The translations under genes and the position numbers were made by a program. Shown piece after piece: positions 53,675-63,061 of a stretch of DNA of 64,000 nucleotides (positions are counted from its first letter, which is position 1; each line of letters begins with the position of its first letter). Source of the stretch: Rhodococcus sp. CH91 (lineage in GTDB: Bacteria; Actinomycetota; Actinomycetes; Mycobacteriales; Mycobacteriaceae); assembly GCF_022554085.1 (NCBI RefSeq), contig NZ_JAKFYR010000003.1, forward strand, positions 1 through 64,000, written 5' to 3'. The notes beneath the pieces were generated by a model that did not search any database, was not told the origin of the DNA, and saw only the letters and a program-made list of their open reading frames with translations.

Positions 53675-54574
53675 TCAGGTGAACGGAACGCCGCCCGTGA
53701 CGGCGATGGTCTCTCCGGTGATGTAGCTCGACTCCTGTGACGCGAGGAAGACGTAGGCGGGCGCGAGCTCGGCGGGTTGCCCGGGGCGCCCGAGCGGAAC
53801 GTCCTTGCCGAACTGTGCGTACGCGTCCTTCGGCATGGTCGCGGGGATGAGCGGAGTCCAGATCGGCCCGGGTGCCACCGCGTTGACCCGGATACCGCGA
53901 TCGGCCACGTCCGATGCGAGCCCCTTGGTGAAATCGACGATGCCGGCCTTCGTCGTGGCGTAGTCGAGCAGACCGGGCGATGGGTTCGCAGCCTGGATCG
54001 AGGTGGTGTTCACGATCGTCGAGCCGGGCCTCATCTCGGCCACGGCGAATTTCGACAACCAGAACAGTGCGTACAGGTTCGTCTTCATGACGCGGTCGAA
54101 CTGTTCGGTGCTGATGTCGGCGATACCGCCGGGTTCGAGATGCTGATAGGCGGCGTTGTTGACCAGGATGTCGATGCCTCCGAGTTCGGAGACCGTCGTG
54201 TCCACGAGCTGTCGGCAGAAGGCCTCCTCCCGGACGTCGCCCGGAACGCACACCGCTCGCCGTCCCGCCTCCTCGACGAGTTCGGCGGTCTGCCGCGCGT
54301 CCTCGTCCTCGTCGAGATAGGCGAGGACGACGTCTGCGCCTTCCCTCGCGAAGGCGATGGCGATCGCCCGTCCGATGCCGGAATCACCGCCCGTGACGAG
54401 CGCGCGGCGATCCTGGAGCCGACCACTCCCCCGGTACGTCCGCTCCCCGTGGTCGGGGGCGGAGACGAGTTCGGCGGTCGTGCCCGGGTGGGCGATTTCC
54501 TGTTGTTCCTCGAGCGGCGGAACGGGATATTGCTCGCCGGGATGCTGCATGCGGTACTGGTCCTGGGCCGACAC
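53675..54574 (-). CDS. Short-chain dehydrogenase, general-stress type
   Basis: 299 residues. The N-terminal arm (QDQYRMQHPGEQYPVPPLEE) is typical of the GSP39/YdaD-like stress subgroup. The NAD(P) site is ALVTGGDSGIGRAIAIAFAR, then DILVNNAAYQHLE and the active-site YATTKAG; the C-terminus is SSYITGETIAVTGGVPF. I chose the GTG at 54574 with GAGGGAAC upstream. The substrate is not known; such enzymes often accompany osmotic and oxidative stress genes. Confidence 0.88.
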   Translation of the reverse strand: MSAQDQYRMQHPGEQYPVPPLEEQQEIAHPGTTAELVSAPDHGERTYRGSGRLQDRRALVTGGDSGIGRAIAIAFAREGADVVLAYLDEDEDARQTAELVEEAGRRAVCVPGDVREEAFCRQLVDTTVSELGGIDILVNNAAYQHLEPGGIADISTEQFDRVMKTNLYALFWLSKFAVAEMRPGSTIVNTTSIQAANPSPGLLDYATTKAGIVDFTKGLASDVADRGIRVNAVAPGPIWTPLIPATMPKDAYAQFGKDVPLGRPGQPAELAPAYVFLASQESSYITGETIAVTGGVPFT

Positions 54575-54673
54575 GGTTCCCTCCCTCGATCGGGTCGGTA
54601 GGTGCGATACCCGGCGACCGCGGCCCTCACACCGCAGAGGTCGTGACGAGGTGCCCTCCGGGGGGGTGCGACG

Positions 54674-54732
54674 GAGCATAATGGCAGGTGACCGACATGA
54701 GCAGGGTCACATCCGCCCCGAGCGCATAATGG
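54674..54732 (+). promoter_or_regulatory. Direct repeats in a divergent intergenic region
   Basis: CATAATGGC occurs twice (about 54677-54685 and 54725-54733), 48 bases apart, in the 190-base gap between the stress dehydrogenase (minus) and the membrane-protein gene (plus). Each CATAAT is a plausible -10 box, so there may be two promoters. A ten-codon frame (from 54697) sits between them. No clear -35 boxes. Confidence 0.35.
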
Positions 54733-54764
54733 CCACTCATGTGTCGGAACGGAAGGGCTGAGGC

Positions 54765-55277
54765 ATGAGCGCGGATCTGTCGGCCTATCGGAACGACTTC
54801 GCACGAATCGAGAAGAAGATCGCCGGGGAATTCGATCCGGGTCGACGTGGACGGGCGCTCGCTGTCTGCGTCGTCGTGCTGACGGTGTGCCTGCTGTTGC
54901 CGCAGTCGTCGGCGGCGTGGTCGTGGACGGTTCTCGGAAGCTGGTTCGGTACCGCTGCCCCGGTGGCCGTGCCGTTGCGGATCTTCGTGGGGCTGGCGTT
55001 GGTGTTCGGTGTGGTCGTCTCCACGCTGGCGTTGTGGTTGCGGCGGTGGAAACTGGCATCACTCGCGATGCTCGGTTCGGGTCTGTCGTCCTTCTTCGGG
55101 TTGCTGGCCTACTGGTCGCAGTCGGGGATGGTCACCGACGCCCCGCACCGGCCGACAGCGGCGATGATCGTCGAGTGGCTGGTGATGATCGTGATGACCT
55201 CGCAGTGGCTCCCCATCGTGCTGAGCCGCTCTCCCACGGACCTGTCGCCCCGGCCGCACCCGATGCGCGCGCTCTGA
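54765..55277 (+). CDS. Small membrane protein, Rv2732c-like
   Basis: 170 residues: a charged N-terminus (SAYRNDFARIEKKIAGEFDP), four predicted spans (about 32-50, 68-92, 98-118, 133-152) and a short Pro-rich tail. It resembles mycobacterial Rv2732c-type membrane proteins, whose role is unknown; the resemblance is from memory of the pattern and is uncertain. ATG with a GGAAGGG box upstream. Convergent with the next dehydrogenase gene. Confidence 0.7.
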   Translation: MSADLSAYRNDFARIEKKIAGEFDPGRRGRALAVCVVVLTVCLLLPQSSAAWSWTVLGSWFGTAAPVAVPLRIFVGLALVFGVVVSTLALWLRRWKLASLAMLGSGLSSFFGLLAYWSQSGMVTDAPHRPTAAMIVEWLVMIVMTSQWLPIVLSRSPTDLSPRPHPMRAL

Positions 55278-55295
55278 CGGATCGGGGGTGTCCGC

Positions 55296-56096
55296 TCAGC
55301 GGTCGACGAGCGAACCCATCTTCTTCGCCAGGAAATCGATGCTGCGGCGCGGCATGAGCCGTGCCAGCAGGTCGAGCATGGTGGCGTCCCTGCCGATGCA
55401 CACGCGGAAGGTGCCTTTCTCGATCGCGTCGGCGATGCGGCCCGCCGCCTGGGCGGACGAGGTGATCCTGGCGGTCCCGTCGGTGTCGCGTCCCGGAATC
55501 GCGGCCCCGGAGTTCTCGGCGATGCCCGTGCGGATCGCTCCCGGGAACACGAGCGTCACGGCGACCTTCGTGGTGCGGAGTTCGGCGTAGAGACCTTCGG
55601 TGAGCAGTTTGACCGCGGCCTTGCTCGCACCGTAGACCGATTGACCGGGTACCGGCACGAACGCACCCATACTGGAGACGTTGAGCAGGCTCGCCTCCGG
55701 ACGCGACAGCAGAGCGGGTAGGAACGCCTTGCACAGGTGCACGGTGCCCCAGTAGTTGACGTCGAGAACCTTCGTCATCTCCTCGTAGGAGAGCTCGGCG
55801 AACGGGACGAACTTCTGGATGATGCCGGCGACGTTGGCGATGCCGTCGACATGCCCGTGCGCGGCGGTCACCTCGCCGACCAGTGCTTCGACAGCGCTGC
55901 GGTCGGACACGTCGACGGTGTGCGTGGTCAGTCGATCGGTATAGGCGACCGCGAGCGCCCGGGTGCCGTCGAGCGCTTCGGAGCGCAGGTCGACGGCAGC
56001 GACCCGCGCTCCGCGGACGAGCAGTTCGAGGACGACGTCACGTCCGATCCCGTTGCCCCCACCGGTGACGACGAATACCTTGCCGCGTATCTCCAT
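55296..56096 (-). CDS. Short-chain dehydrogenase/reductase
   Basis: 266 residues. Nucleotide site VFVVTGGGNGIGRDVVLELL, DGIANVAGIIQ (variant of NNAG), active-site SVYGASKAAVKLL, and VTLVFPGAIRTGIAENSGAA. The C-terminal segment FRVCIGRDATMLDLLARLMP resembles the group of membrane-associated acyl or retinol-type dehydrogenases found in mycobacteria. Substrate unknown. ATG at 56096; frames extending to 56357 are not coding-like. Confidence 0.87.
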   Translation of the reverse strand: MEIRGKVFVVTGGGNGIGRDVVLELLVRGARVAAVDLRSEALDGTRALAVAYTDRLTTHTVDVSDRSAVEALVGEVTAAHGHVDGIANVAGIIQKFVPFAELSYEEMTKVLDVNYWGTVHLCKAFLPALLSRPEASLLNVSSMGAFVPVPGQSVYGASKAAVKLLTEGLYAELRTTKVAVTLVFPGAIRTGIAENSGAAIPGRDTDGTARITSSAQAAGRIADAIEKGTFRVCIGRDATMLDLLARLMPRRSIDFLAKKMGSLVDR

Positions 56097-56271
56097 GTGC
56101 CCTTCCCTCCCTGTAGGCCCGTACGGACAGTCAACGCTCTCCTGCGCCGCTCCGCCACGGGGAAGCGTCGACGATCCCGCGACCGTCCGCCTGAATTGCC
56201 CCCTGACGTGTGCGGAAGCGGCTACCGGGGTACATACCCGGTCACAGGGCATCTCATCTACGGAGGCACCA

Positions 56272-56403
56272 ATGGGAACATCGAAGAACGAGGACGACGA
56301 GGTCCGCAGGGATCCGCCGGGCCCGGTCGACCACGGTCGCGACGGTGGTATGGCCACCCGCGAGAACGCTCCGGACGTGGTGGAACGCTCCGACGACGAC
56401 TAG
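56272..56403 (+). CDS. Small acidic hydrophilic protein, 43 residues
   Basis: A short frame with a strong GGAGG ribosome site five bases upstream of the ATG. It is rich in Asp, Glu and Arg (KNEDDEVRRDPPGP, ending VVERSDDD), lacks hydrophobic core and is likely disordered. No family is recognised. The neighbours are a stress-type dehydrogenase and a glutamine amidotransferase. The 175-base divergent gap upstream contains GGGTACAT (56228-56235), like a stress-sigma -10, but no clear -35 was found. Confidence 0.55.
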   Translation: MGTSKNEDDEVRRDPPGPVDHGRDGGMATRENAPDVVERSDDD

Positions 56404-56441
56404 GCCGGCACGCCCGGCCTCGAAACGGGCAGGTGACGGCC

Positions 56442-57329
56442 ATGTGCCGACTCTTCGGGATGTCCGCGGCACCTCACCGCGTACACGCCACCTTCTGGCT
56501 CCTCGACGCCGAGGACAGCCTCGCGCAGCAGAGCCACCGCATGCCCGACGGCACGGGTCTGGGGAGTTTCACCGCCGACGGCCGTCCGCTCGTCGAGAAA
56601 CAACCGATCGCGGCCTACAAGGACAGGGCGTTCGCGCTCGAGGCCCGGGAACACGAGTCCCGGACGTTCATCGCACACATCCGCTACGCCACCACGGGCG
56701 ATCTCGTGCCGGCCAACACTCATCCGTTCGAGCAGAACGGCCGGTTGTTCGCCCACAACGGCGTGATCGAGGACCTGCCCGCATTGGAGGCGGAACTCGG
56801 CGACCGGCGGGAACTCGTGCACGGCGACACCGATTCGGAGCGGTTCTTCGCATTGATCACCGAACGGGTCGACGAGCACGGCGGTGACGTCACTGCCGGA
56901 ATCAGGTCGGCTGTCGAATGGGTCGCGGACAACCTGCGCATGCTGTCGTTGAATTTCGTGCTCGTCACCGCCGACGAGATGTGGGCCTTCCGCTATCCCG
57001 CCGTCCACGATCTGATGTTCCTGTCTCGTCGGCCGGGTGGTGCGAGCGGGAGCCGGCATCTCGAGCACGCCGGTGCCTCCGGGACCGTGCGTACCCGGTC
57101 GGGTGCGCTGGCCACGAAGTCCTCCGTGGTCGTGGCCACCGAACAGATGGACGAGGACCCGGGGTGGACGTCGCTGGAAGCGGGCGAACTCCTCCACGTC
57201 GGACCGCAGCAGCAGCTGAGCCGGACGATGCTCCTCGAGCGTCCACCACGCCACGCACTGGCCCTCTCGGACCTGAGCGGCCGCGCCGCCGCCGCTCAGG
57301 CACCCAGCGCCCCACCCGGCAGACCGTAG
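56442..57329 (+). CDS. Class II glutamine amidotransferase
   Basis: 295 residues with the N-terminal nucleophile pattern MCRLFGMSA (Cys2), QQSHRMPDGTGLGSF, FIAHIRYATTGDL and HPFEQNGRLFAHNGVIEDLP, as in YafJ/EgtC-type Ntn hydrolases. It would hydrolyse glutamine or a gamma-glutamyl bond. There is no synthase partner nearby and the ergothioneine genes are not in view, so the substrate is open. ATG is 38 bases after the small protein gene. Confidence 0.87.
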   Translation: MCRLFGMSAAPHRVHATFWLLDAEDSLAQQSHRMPDGTGLGSFTADGRPLVEKQPIAAYKDRAFALEAREHESRTFIAHIRYATTGDLVPANTHPFEQNGRLFAHNGVIEDLPALEAELGDRRELVHGDTDSERFFALITERVDEHGGDVTAGIRSAVEWVADNLRMLSLNFVLVTADEMWAFRYPAVHDLMFLSRRPGGASGSRHLEHAGASGTVRTRSGALATKSSVVVATEQMDEDPGWTSLEAGELLHVGPQQQLSRTMLLERPPRHALALSDLSGRAAAAQAPSAPPGRP

Positions 57330-57353
57330 TCGCCGGCGCCCGGCCGGGGCGGG

Positions 57354-58100
57354 TCAGCAGCGTCGCAGCAGGTAGGTGTCCATCACCCAGCCGCGTGCGT
57401 TTTTCGCGCGGATGCGGGCCGCACGGATCGAGGGAAGCACGTCCGTCAGAGGACCGGCGACGAGTTCCTCGTCATCGGTCCCGAGATTCGCACCCCACCA
57501 GATGTTCCACTGCCCGCGCAGCTCCGAGCACGCGAGACCGCCGTCGAGCACGACGACGATGTTGTCGGCTCCGGCCTCGATCCCGGTGCCGAGCCGCCGG
57601 CCGGTGGTCACCAGAATGGAGCTTCCGACAGTGTTGAGCACCAATCGATGTCGCGCAGCGAGCATCTGCACACTGCTGACACCCGGAAGGACGTCGTAGT
57701 CGAGTCGCACTCTGCCTCGCTCGAGGATGCGGTCGACGATGCGAATCGTGCTGTCGTACAGGCCCGGATCACCCCAGACCAGGAAGCCGACCGTCTCGTC
57801 GTCCCGAACCTGTTCGAGCAGAACGGATTCGTAGGCCGCGGCGCGGGCGGCATGCCAGTCGCGCACCTCGTCGCCGTAGCGCTCCGGATTCCGGTCCCGA
57901 GGTGGGTCGGGCACCACGATCACCCGATGCGCACCGAAGGTGTGGCGGCGAAGAATGTCCTCGCGCACGTCGACGAGATCGTCCACGCCCCGGTTCTTGT
58001 CGGCCACGAGGAAGACATCGACGCTCTCGAGGGCACGCACCGCCGCCACTGTGAGATCGTCGGGTCCTCCGGGGCCGATACCGATGAGCCGAACTCTCAC
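57354..58100 (-). CDS. cobF: Precorrin-6A synthase (deacetylating)
   Basis: 248 residues. It is the C1-methyltransferase that also removes acetate in the aerobic cobalamin pathway. RLIGIGPGGPDDLTVAAVRA at the start is the SAM-methyltransferase glycine motif; VPDPPRDRNPERYGDEVRDW and FLVWGDPGLYDSTIRIVDRI are CobF-like. The GTG start overlaps the cobN stop by four bases (GTGA), so both are made from the cobN riboswitch transcript. Confidence 0.9.
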   Translation of the reverse strand: MRVRLIGIGPGGPDDLTVAAVRALESVDVFLVADKNRGVDDLVDVREDILRRHTFGAHRVIVVPDPPRDRNPERYGDEVRDWHAARAAAYESVLLEQVRDDETVGFLVWGDPGLYDSTIRIVDRILERGRVRLDYDVLPGVSSVQMLAARHRLVLNTVGSSILVTTGRRLGTGIEAGADNIVVVLDGGLACSELRGQWNIWWGANLGTDDEELVAGPLTDVLPSIRAARIRAKNARGWVMDTYLLRRC

Positions 58101-61100
58101 GCGCGGTCCTCGAGATCGCCCTCGACCTCCAGATAGACCTGCTGCAACCGGCTCACCGTCTCGGGATCCGGCTCGGCCCACAGGCCACGATCTGTCGCCT
58201 CGGTGAGACGTTCGATGATCCCGCGCAGCGCCCACGGATTCGCCTCGCGGAGGAAGTCCTGGTTCTCCCGGTCGAGCGCGTAGTTCTGCGCGAGCGACTC
58301 GTACATCCAGTCCTCGACCACTCCGGCGGTGGCGTCGTAGCCGAACAGATAGTCCACGGTCGCAGCGAGTTCGAAGGCTCCCTTGTACCCGTGCCGGCGC
58401 ATCGCGCCGATCCAGCGCGGGTTGACGACACGCGCGCGGAACACCCGCGCGGTCTCCTCCGCCAGCGAGCGGGTGCGGACCGCGTCGGGCGTGGTGGAAT
58501 CGCCGATGTACGCCTTCGGGTCGGTACCCGTGAGCGCACGCACCGTCGCGACCATGCCGCCGTGGTACTGGAAATAGTCGTCCGAGTCCGCGATGTCGTG
58601 CTCACGGGTGTCGGTATTCTTCGCGGCCACCGCGATCCGGCGGTAGTTCGAACGCATGTCCTCGTCGGCCGGGACCCCGTGGACGCCGCGGCCGTAGGCG
58701 AATCCACCCCAGGCGGTGTAGACCTCGGCAAGATCGGCGTCGGTGCGCCAGTTGCCGGAGTCGATGAGCTGCAGGATGCCCGCACCGTACGAACCGGGCT
58801 TCGACCCGAAGATCCGGCGCACCGCGCGATCGGCGTCGCCGTGCGCGGCTTCGTCACGCTTGGCGTGAGCCTTCACGTAGTTCCGGTCGTCGGGCTCGTC
58901 GAGTGCGGCGACCATGCGGATCGCATCGTCGAGCATGCCGATGACATGGGGGAAGGCATCACGGAAGAAACCGGAGATCCGGACTGTGACATCGATGCGC
59001 GGCCGGCCGAGTTCGTCGAGCGGAATCACGGTCAGTTCGCGGACCCGGCGCGACTCGGCGTCCCATACGGGTCGCACGCCGACGAGTGCGAGCACCTCGG
59101 CGATGTCGTCACCGGCGGTGCGCATCGCGGACGTCCCCCACACCGACAGACCCACCGACCGCGGGTACTCCCCCGTGTCGGTGACGTACCGTTCGATCAG
59201 GTTGTTCGCGAGGGCGACACCGGTGTCGTAGGCGAGGCGGCTCGGCACGGCCTTGGGGTCGACGGTGTAGAAGTTCCGGCCTGTCGGCAGCACGTTGACC
59301 AGGCCGCGCAGTGGTGATCCGGACGGACCGGCGGGGACGTAACCGCCGTCGAGTGCGTGAAGCACGGCGTCGAGCTCGGCCGTCGTGCCCGCGAGGCGGG
59401 GAGCCACCTCGTCGGCAGCGAAGGTGAGTACCCGCGCGACTTCGGAATCGGGATGACCGAGAACGGATTCGACAACGCGCTCGGACGACCTCGCGTTCCA
59501 GTCGTCGTCCTCCATGGCCTGTACGAGCGACCGCGCGAGGGCTTCCACCCTGTCGACCTCGGCCACCGGGGCGTCGGGCTTCAACCCGAGCGCGGTACGC
59601 AGACCGGGCACGGCGTTGCTCTTGCCTCCCCACACCTGCGCGGCACGCAGGATCGACAGCACCAGATTCACCCGCGCCCCACCGGTCGGTGCGGCACCGA
59701 GGACGTGCAGACCGTCCCGGATCTGGGCGTCCTTGACCTCGCACAGCCAGCCGTCGACGTGGAGCAGGAAGTCGTCGAATTCGGCGTCGTGCGGGCGGTC
59801 GTCGAGCCCGAGATCGTGGTCGAGTTTCGCGGCCTGGATCAGCGTCCAGATCTGCGCGCGGATCGCGGGTAGCTTGGCCGGATCCATCGCGGCGATGTTC
59901 GAATACTCGTCGAGCAACTGCTCGAGACGTGCGATGTCACCGTACGATTCGGCACGTGCCATGGGCGGGATGAGGTGATCGACGATCGTCGCGTGGGCGC
60001 GGCGCTTGGCCTGCGCTCCCTCACCCGGGTCGTTGACGAGGAACGGGTAGATCAGCGGCAGGTTTCCGATCGCGGCGTCGGTTGCACACGCCGCGGACAG
60101 GCCCGCGTTCTTTCCGGGCAGCCACTCCATCGACCCGTGCTTGCCCAGGTGCACCACGGCGTCGGCACCGAAGCCGTGCTCGACCCACTTGTAGGCGGCG
60201 AGATAGTGATGCGACGGTGCCATGTCGGGATCGTGGTAGATCGCGACCGGGTTCTCACCGAATCCGCGGGGCGGCTGGATCATCAGCACCACGTTGCCGG
60301 CCTGCAGGGTTGCCAGCACGATCGCCTTGTCGTCACCACTGCCGTCGACGAACAGCGACCCGGGCGCCGGTCCCCACGCCTCGCCGATGGCATCGGTGAG
60401 TTCGACGGGTAGATCACCGGTCCATGCGAGATAGTCCGACGTGGTCACTCGCACCGGGTTTCCGGCCAGCTGGTCGGCGGTGAGCCATTCCTCGTCCTGC
60501 CCACCGGCATCGATCAGGGCGTGGATGAGGGTGTTGCCGGCCTCGGTGTCGTCCTCGACGTCCATGCCGGGAAATCCGTCGCCGAGGTCGTATCCGGCAT
60601 CGCGTAGAGCGCGCAGCATGCGGATCGCCGACACCGGGGTATCGAGACCGACGGCGTTACCGACCCGGGAATGTTTGGTCGGGTAGGCGGACAGCATGAT
60701 CGCTATCCGGCGCTGCGGCGGCGGCACGTGTCGCAATCGTGCGTGCGCCACCGCGATACCGGCGACGCGTCGGCACCGTTCCGGATCGGTGACGTAGCGG
60801 GGCAGTCCGTCGGCGTCGAGTTCCTTGAACGAGAACGGCACCGTGATGATGCGGCCGTCGAACTCGGGGACCGCGATCTGCGTGGCCGAATCCAGCGGCG
60901 ACACACCGTCGTCCGACTCCGCCCAGTCGTCACGACTCCAGGTCAGACACAGCGCTTGCAGGATCGGGATGTCCAGTGCCGCGAGATCCCCGACGTCCCA
61001 TGCCTCGTCCTCACCGCCGGCGCTCACGGTGGCAGGTCTGGTTCCGCCGGCCGCCAGCACCGTCACGACGAGCGCGTCGAGGGTTCCGAGCGCAGCGAGC

Positions 61101-61708
61101 AGATCGTCCGGCGCACCGCGCAGCGAGGCGCAGTGGATCACGACTCCGCGGGCCCTGCCCGTGGCGTCGATCGCGTCGGCGAGGTCGTGTGCGAATTGCA
61201 CGTTTCCGCTGGTGTGGTGGGCTCGGTAGAACAGCACGCCCACACGGGGCAGGTCGTCGCCGGCCGGCGCCGCGGGTCGGTCGAGTATGCCCCACGCGGG
61301 CAGTTCGGCGGGTGGTTCGAAGCCTTCACCGCCGAGCAGCACGGTGTCGCACAGGAATGCGTGCAGCTGTGCGAGATTCACCGGACCACCGTGGGCGAGA
61401 TAACGATGCGCTTCGGCGGCGGTGCCGATGGGTACGGTCGAATGCCCCATGAGCTCGGCGTCGGGAGTCTGCTCACCGCCCAGGACGACCACCGGAACCC
61501 CGGCCGCGAGCACGGTCTCGAGCCCGTTCTGCCAGCTACGCGCGGAGCCGAGTATCCGTACGACCACCAGGTCGGATCCGTCGAGCAGAGCATGCAGTTC
61601 GGTGGACACGTCGAGGCGCGAGGGGTTACCGAGCGTCCACTCGGAGCCGCTCGACCGCGCCGACAACAGGTCGGTGTCGGACGTCGACAACAACGTCAGG
61701 CGCGTCAC
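58097..61708 (-). CDS. cobN: Cobaltochelatase subunit CobN
   Basis: About 1203 residues, normal length. With CobS and CobT (not in the window) it inserts cobalt into hydrogenobyrinate a,c-diamide. Motifs include RLTLLSTSDTDLL at the start, GVLFYRAHHTSGNVQFAHDL, PPQRRIAIMLSAYPTKHSRV, HLGKHGSMEWLPGKNAGLSA and the late AYTAWGGFAYGRGVHGV-like segment. I chose the GTG at 61708 since family proteins begin there; an ATG at 61753 with GAGGG only two bases away is an alternative. Preceded by a cobalamin riboswitch. Confidence 0.92.
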   Translation of the reverse strand: MTRLTLLSTSDTDLLSARSSGSEWTLGNPSRLDVSTELHALLDGSDLVVVRILGSARSWQNGLETVLAAGVPVVVLGGEQTPDAELMGHSTVPIGTAAEAHRYLAHGGPVNLAQLHAFLCDTVLLGGEGFEPPAELPAWGILDRPAAPAGDDLPRVGVLFYRAHHTSGNVQFAHDLADAIDATGRARGVVIHCASLRGAPDDLLAALGTLDALVVTVLAAGGTRPATVSAGGEDEAWDVGDLAALDIPILQALCLTWSRDDWAESDDGVSPLDSATQIAVPEFDGRIITVPFSFKELDADGLPRYVTDPERCRRVAGIAVAHARLRHVPPPQRRIAIMLSAYPTKHSRVGNAVGLDTPVSAIRMLRALRDAGYDLGDGFPGMDVEDDTEAGNTLIHALIDAGGQDEEWLTADQLAGNPVRVTTSDYLAWTGDLPVELTDAIGEAWGPAPGSLFVDGSGDDKAIVLATLQAGNVVLMIQPPRGFGENPVAIYHDPDMAPSHHYLAAYKWVEHGFGADAVVHLGKHGSMEWLPGKNAGLSAACATDAAIGNLPLIYPFLVNDPGEGAQAKRRAHATIVDHLIPPMARAESYGDIARLEQLLDEYSNIAAMDPAKLPAIRAQIWTLIQAAKLDHDLGLDDRPHDAEFDDFLLHVDGWLCEVKDAQIRDGLHVLGAAPTGGARVNLVLSILRAAQVWGGKSNAVPGLRTALGLKPDAPVAEVDRVEALARSLVQAMEDDDWNARSSERVVESVLGHPDSEVARVLTFAADEVAPRLAGTTAELDAVLHALDGGYVPAGPSGSPLRGLVNVLPTGRNFYTVDPKAVPSRLAYDTGVALANNLIERYVTDTGEYPRSVGLSVWGTSAMRTAGDDIAEVLALVGVRPVWDAESRRVRELTVIPLDELGRPRIDVTVRISGFFRDAFPHVIGMLDDAIRMVAALDEPDDRNYVKAHAKRDEAAHGDADRAVRRIFGSKPGSYGAGILQLIDSGNWRTDADLAEVYTAWGGFAYGRGVHGVPADEDMRSNYRRIAVAAKNTDTREHDIADSDDYFQYHGGMVATVRALTGTDPKAYIGDSTTPDAVRTRSLAEETARVFRARVVNPRWIGAMRRHGYKGAFELAATVDYLFGYDATAGVVEDWMYESLAQNYALDRENQDFLREANPWALRGIIERLTEATDRGLWAEPDPETVSRLQQVYLEVEGDLEDRA

Positions 61709-61759
61709 GACGCGGCCCGAAAATACAGGCGTACAGCCATGTTCAGTCTCCATAACCCT

Positions 61760-61945
61760 CGTGGACCTCACGTGCCGTGGCCGGTCTCCTGGCTGACGGG
61801 TCATCGCTGCTGCGCCGACCTTCCCGGATGACTCCAGTGGCCTCCGAACCGGCGGACCGGTACGGACGAGGGCGAGCAACTATCCGCTCACAGTGGCGAG
61901 GGCCGCGCCGGTTTCCCACCGGCTTCCCGAGCACCACGGCGATGC
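61760..61945 (-). promoter_or_regulatory. Cobalamin riboswitch upstream of cobN
   Basis: In transcript direction GGGAAGCCGGTGGGAAACCG is followed by GCGCGGCCCTCGCCACTGTG and GCCAGGAGACCGGCCACGG, the AdoCbl aptamer with its B12 box. It lies on the minus strand in the 264-base gap between cobN and cobG; the cobG promoter must overlap or flank it. Ends are approximate. Confidence 0.92.
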
Positions 61946-61972
61946 GAGCGTAGCGCACGCCGGCCGGAAGGT

Positions 61973-63061
61973 GTGCAAGCATGTGCGTCCGTGGACGCTC
62001 AGCCACCCCTTCTTCCCCCCGACCGGTGTCCCGGAATCCTCCGGCCGCACATCGCTGCCGACGGTGCGCTGGTGCGCGTGCGGGTACCCGGCGGGCAACT
62101 CCCCGACGGCACTCTGCACGCGCTCTCCGCGGCGTCCACCGCGTTCGCCGACGGCGACGTGCATCTGACGTCGCGCGGGAACCTGCAGCTCAGGGGCATC
62201 GAACTCGACGAGTGCGGGTCGGTGCCGACTGCCCTGGCGGCAGCGGTGATCGCGGCGGGACTGTTGCCCTCCGGGAGTCACGAACGGGTACGGAACATCG
62301 TCGCCTCGCCACTGTCGGGACTGCAGGGCGGTCTCGCCGACGTCCGTCCGCTCGTCCGCGAGCTCGACGCCGCGCTGTGCGCCGATTCCACGCTCACGGA
62401 TCTGCCGGGACGGTTCCTGTTCGGCATCGACGACGGTCGCGGTGATATCGCCGCTTTGCGATGCGACCTGGCCGCGATCGTCCGCGACGCCGGGACGGCG
62501 ACGATCTCGATCGGCGCGCTCGAGGGCCCGTCGGTCCCCTTTTCGCAGGTGCCGGCGACCCTGATCCGGCTCGCCCGCCGCTTCGTCGAGATACGGGAAT
62601 CGGTGTGGCACGTGCGCCTGCTCCCGCGCGCGGGTGCCGAGCTCGGGGGCGGGGATCCCGTACCACGCCCGGCCGGCTTCACCATGCCGTACGGAATGCT
62701 CGGTGACGCGGTGTCGGTTCTGGTTCCGCTCGGGATTCTCACCCCGGGAATGGTGGCCGCCCTGCCCGATCGGGGTGTCGTGGTCACGCCCTGGCGTGGT
62801 CTGGTGATCGCGGGCGGAACGAATCCCGTTGTCCTGCGGGAAGTCGGCTTCGAGACCACTGCCGAGTCGGCCTGGCAGCGGGTGAGCGCGTGCACGGGCG
62901 CGCCCGGGTGTAGCCTCGCCCAGGGTGACACCCGGGCCGAGGCCCGCCGGATCGTCGCCGGAGATACCACCGATTCCCGAATTCATGTCGCCGGGTGCGA
63001 ACGCGCCTGCGGCGCACCGCACTCCCCGCACACTCTTGTCCTCGCCAGGAGCTCACCGTGA
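61973..63061 (+). CDS. cobG: Precorrin-3B synthase
   Basis: About 362 residues. It is the oxygen-dependent monooxygenase of the aerobic pathway, in the nitrite/sulfite reductase-like fold: DVHLTSRGNLQLRGIELDE, the half-repeat with VVTPWRGLVIAG, and the 4Fe-4S/siroheme-type cysteines in CTGAPGCSLAQGDTRAEARR and HVAGCERACGAPHSPH. The GTG at 61973 is used; a GTG at 61991 is possible. Divergent from cobN and followed by cobH with a four-base overlap. Confidence 0.88.
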   Translation: MQACASVDAQPPLLPPDRCPGILRPHIAADGALVRVRVPGGQLPDGTLHALSAASTAFADGDVHLTSRGNLQLRGIELDECGSVPTALAAAVIAAGLLPSGSHERVRNIVASPLSGLQGGLADVRPLVRELDAALCADSTLTDLPGRFLFGIDDGRGDIAALRCDLAAIVRDAGTATISIGALEGPSVPFSQVPATLIRLARRFVEIRESVWHVRLLPRAGAELGGGDPVPRPAGFTMPYGMLGDAVSVLVPLGILTPGMVAALPDRGVVVTPWRGLVIAGGTNPVVLREVGFETTAESAWQRVSACTGAPGCSLAQGDTRAEARRIVAGDTTDSRIHVAGCERACGAPHSPHTLVLARSSP

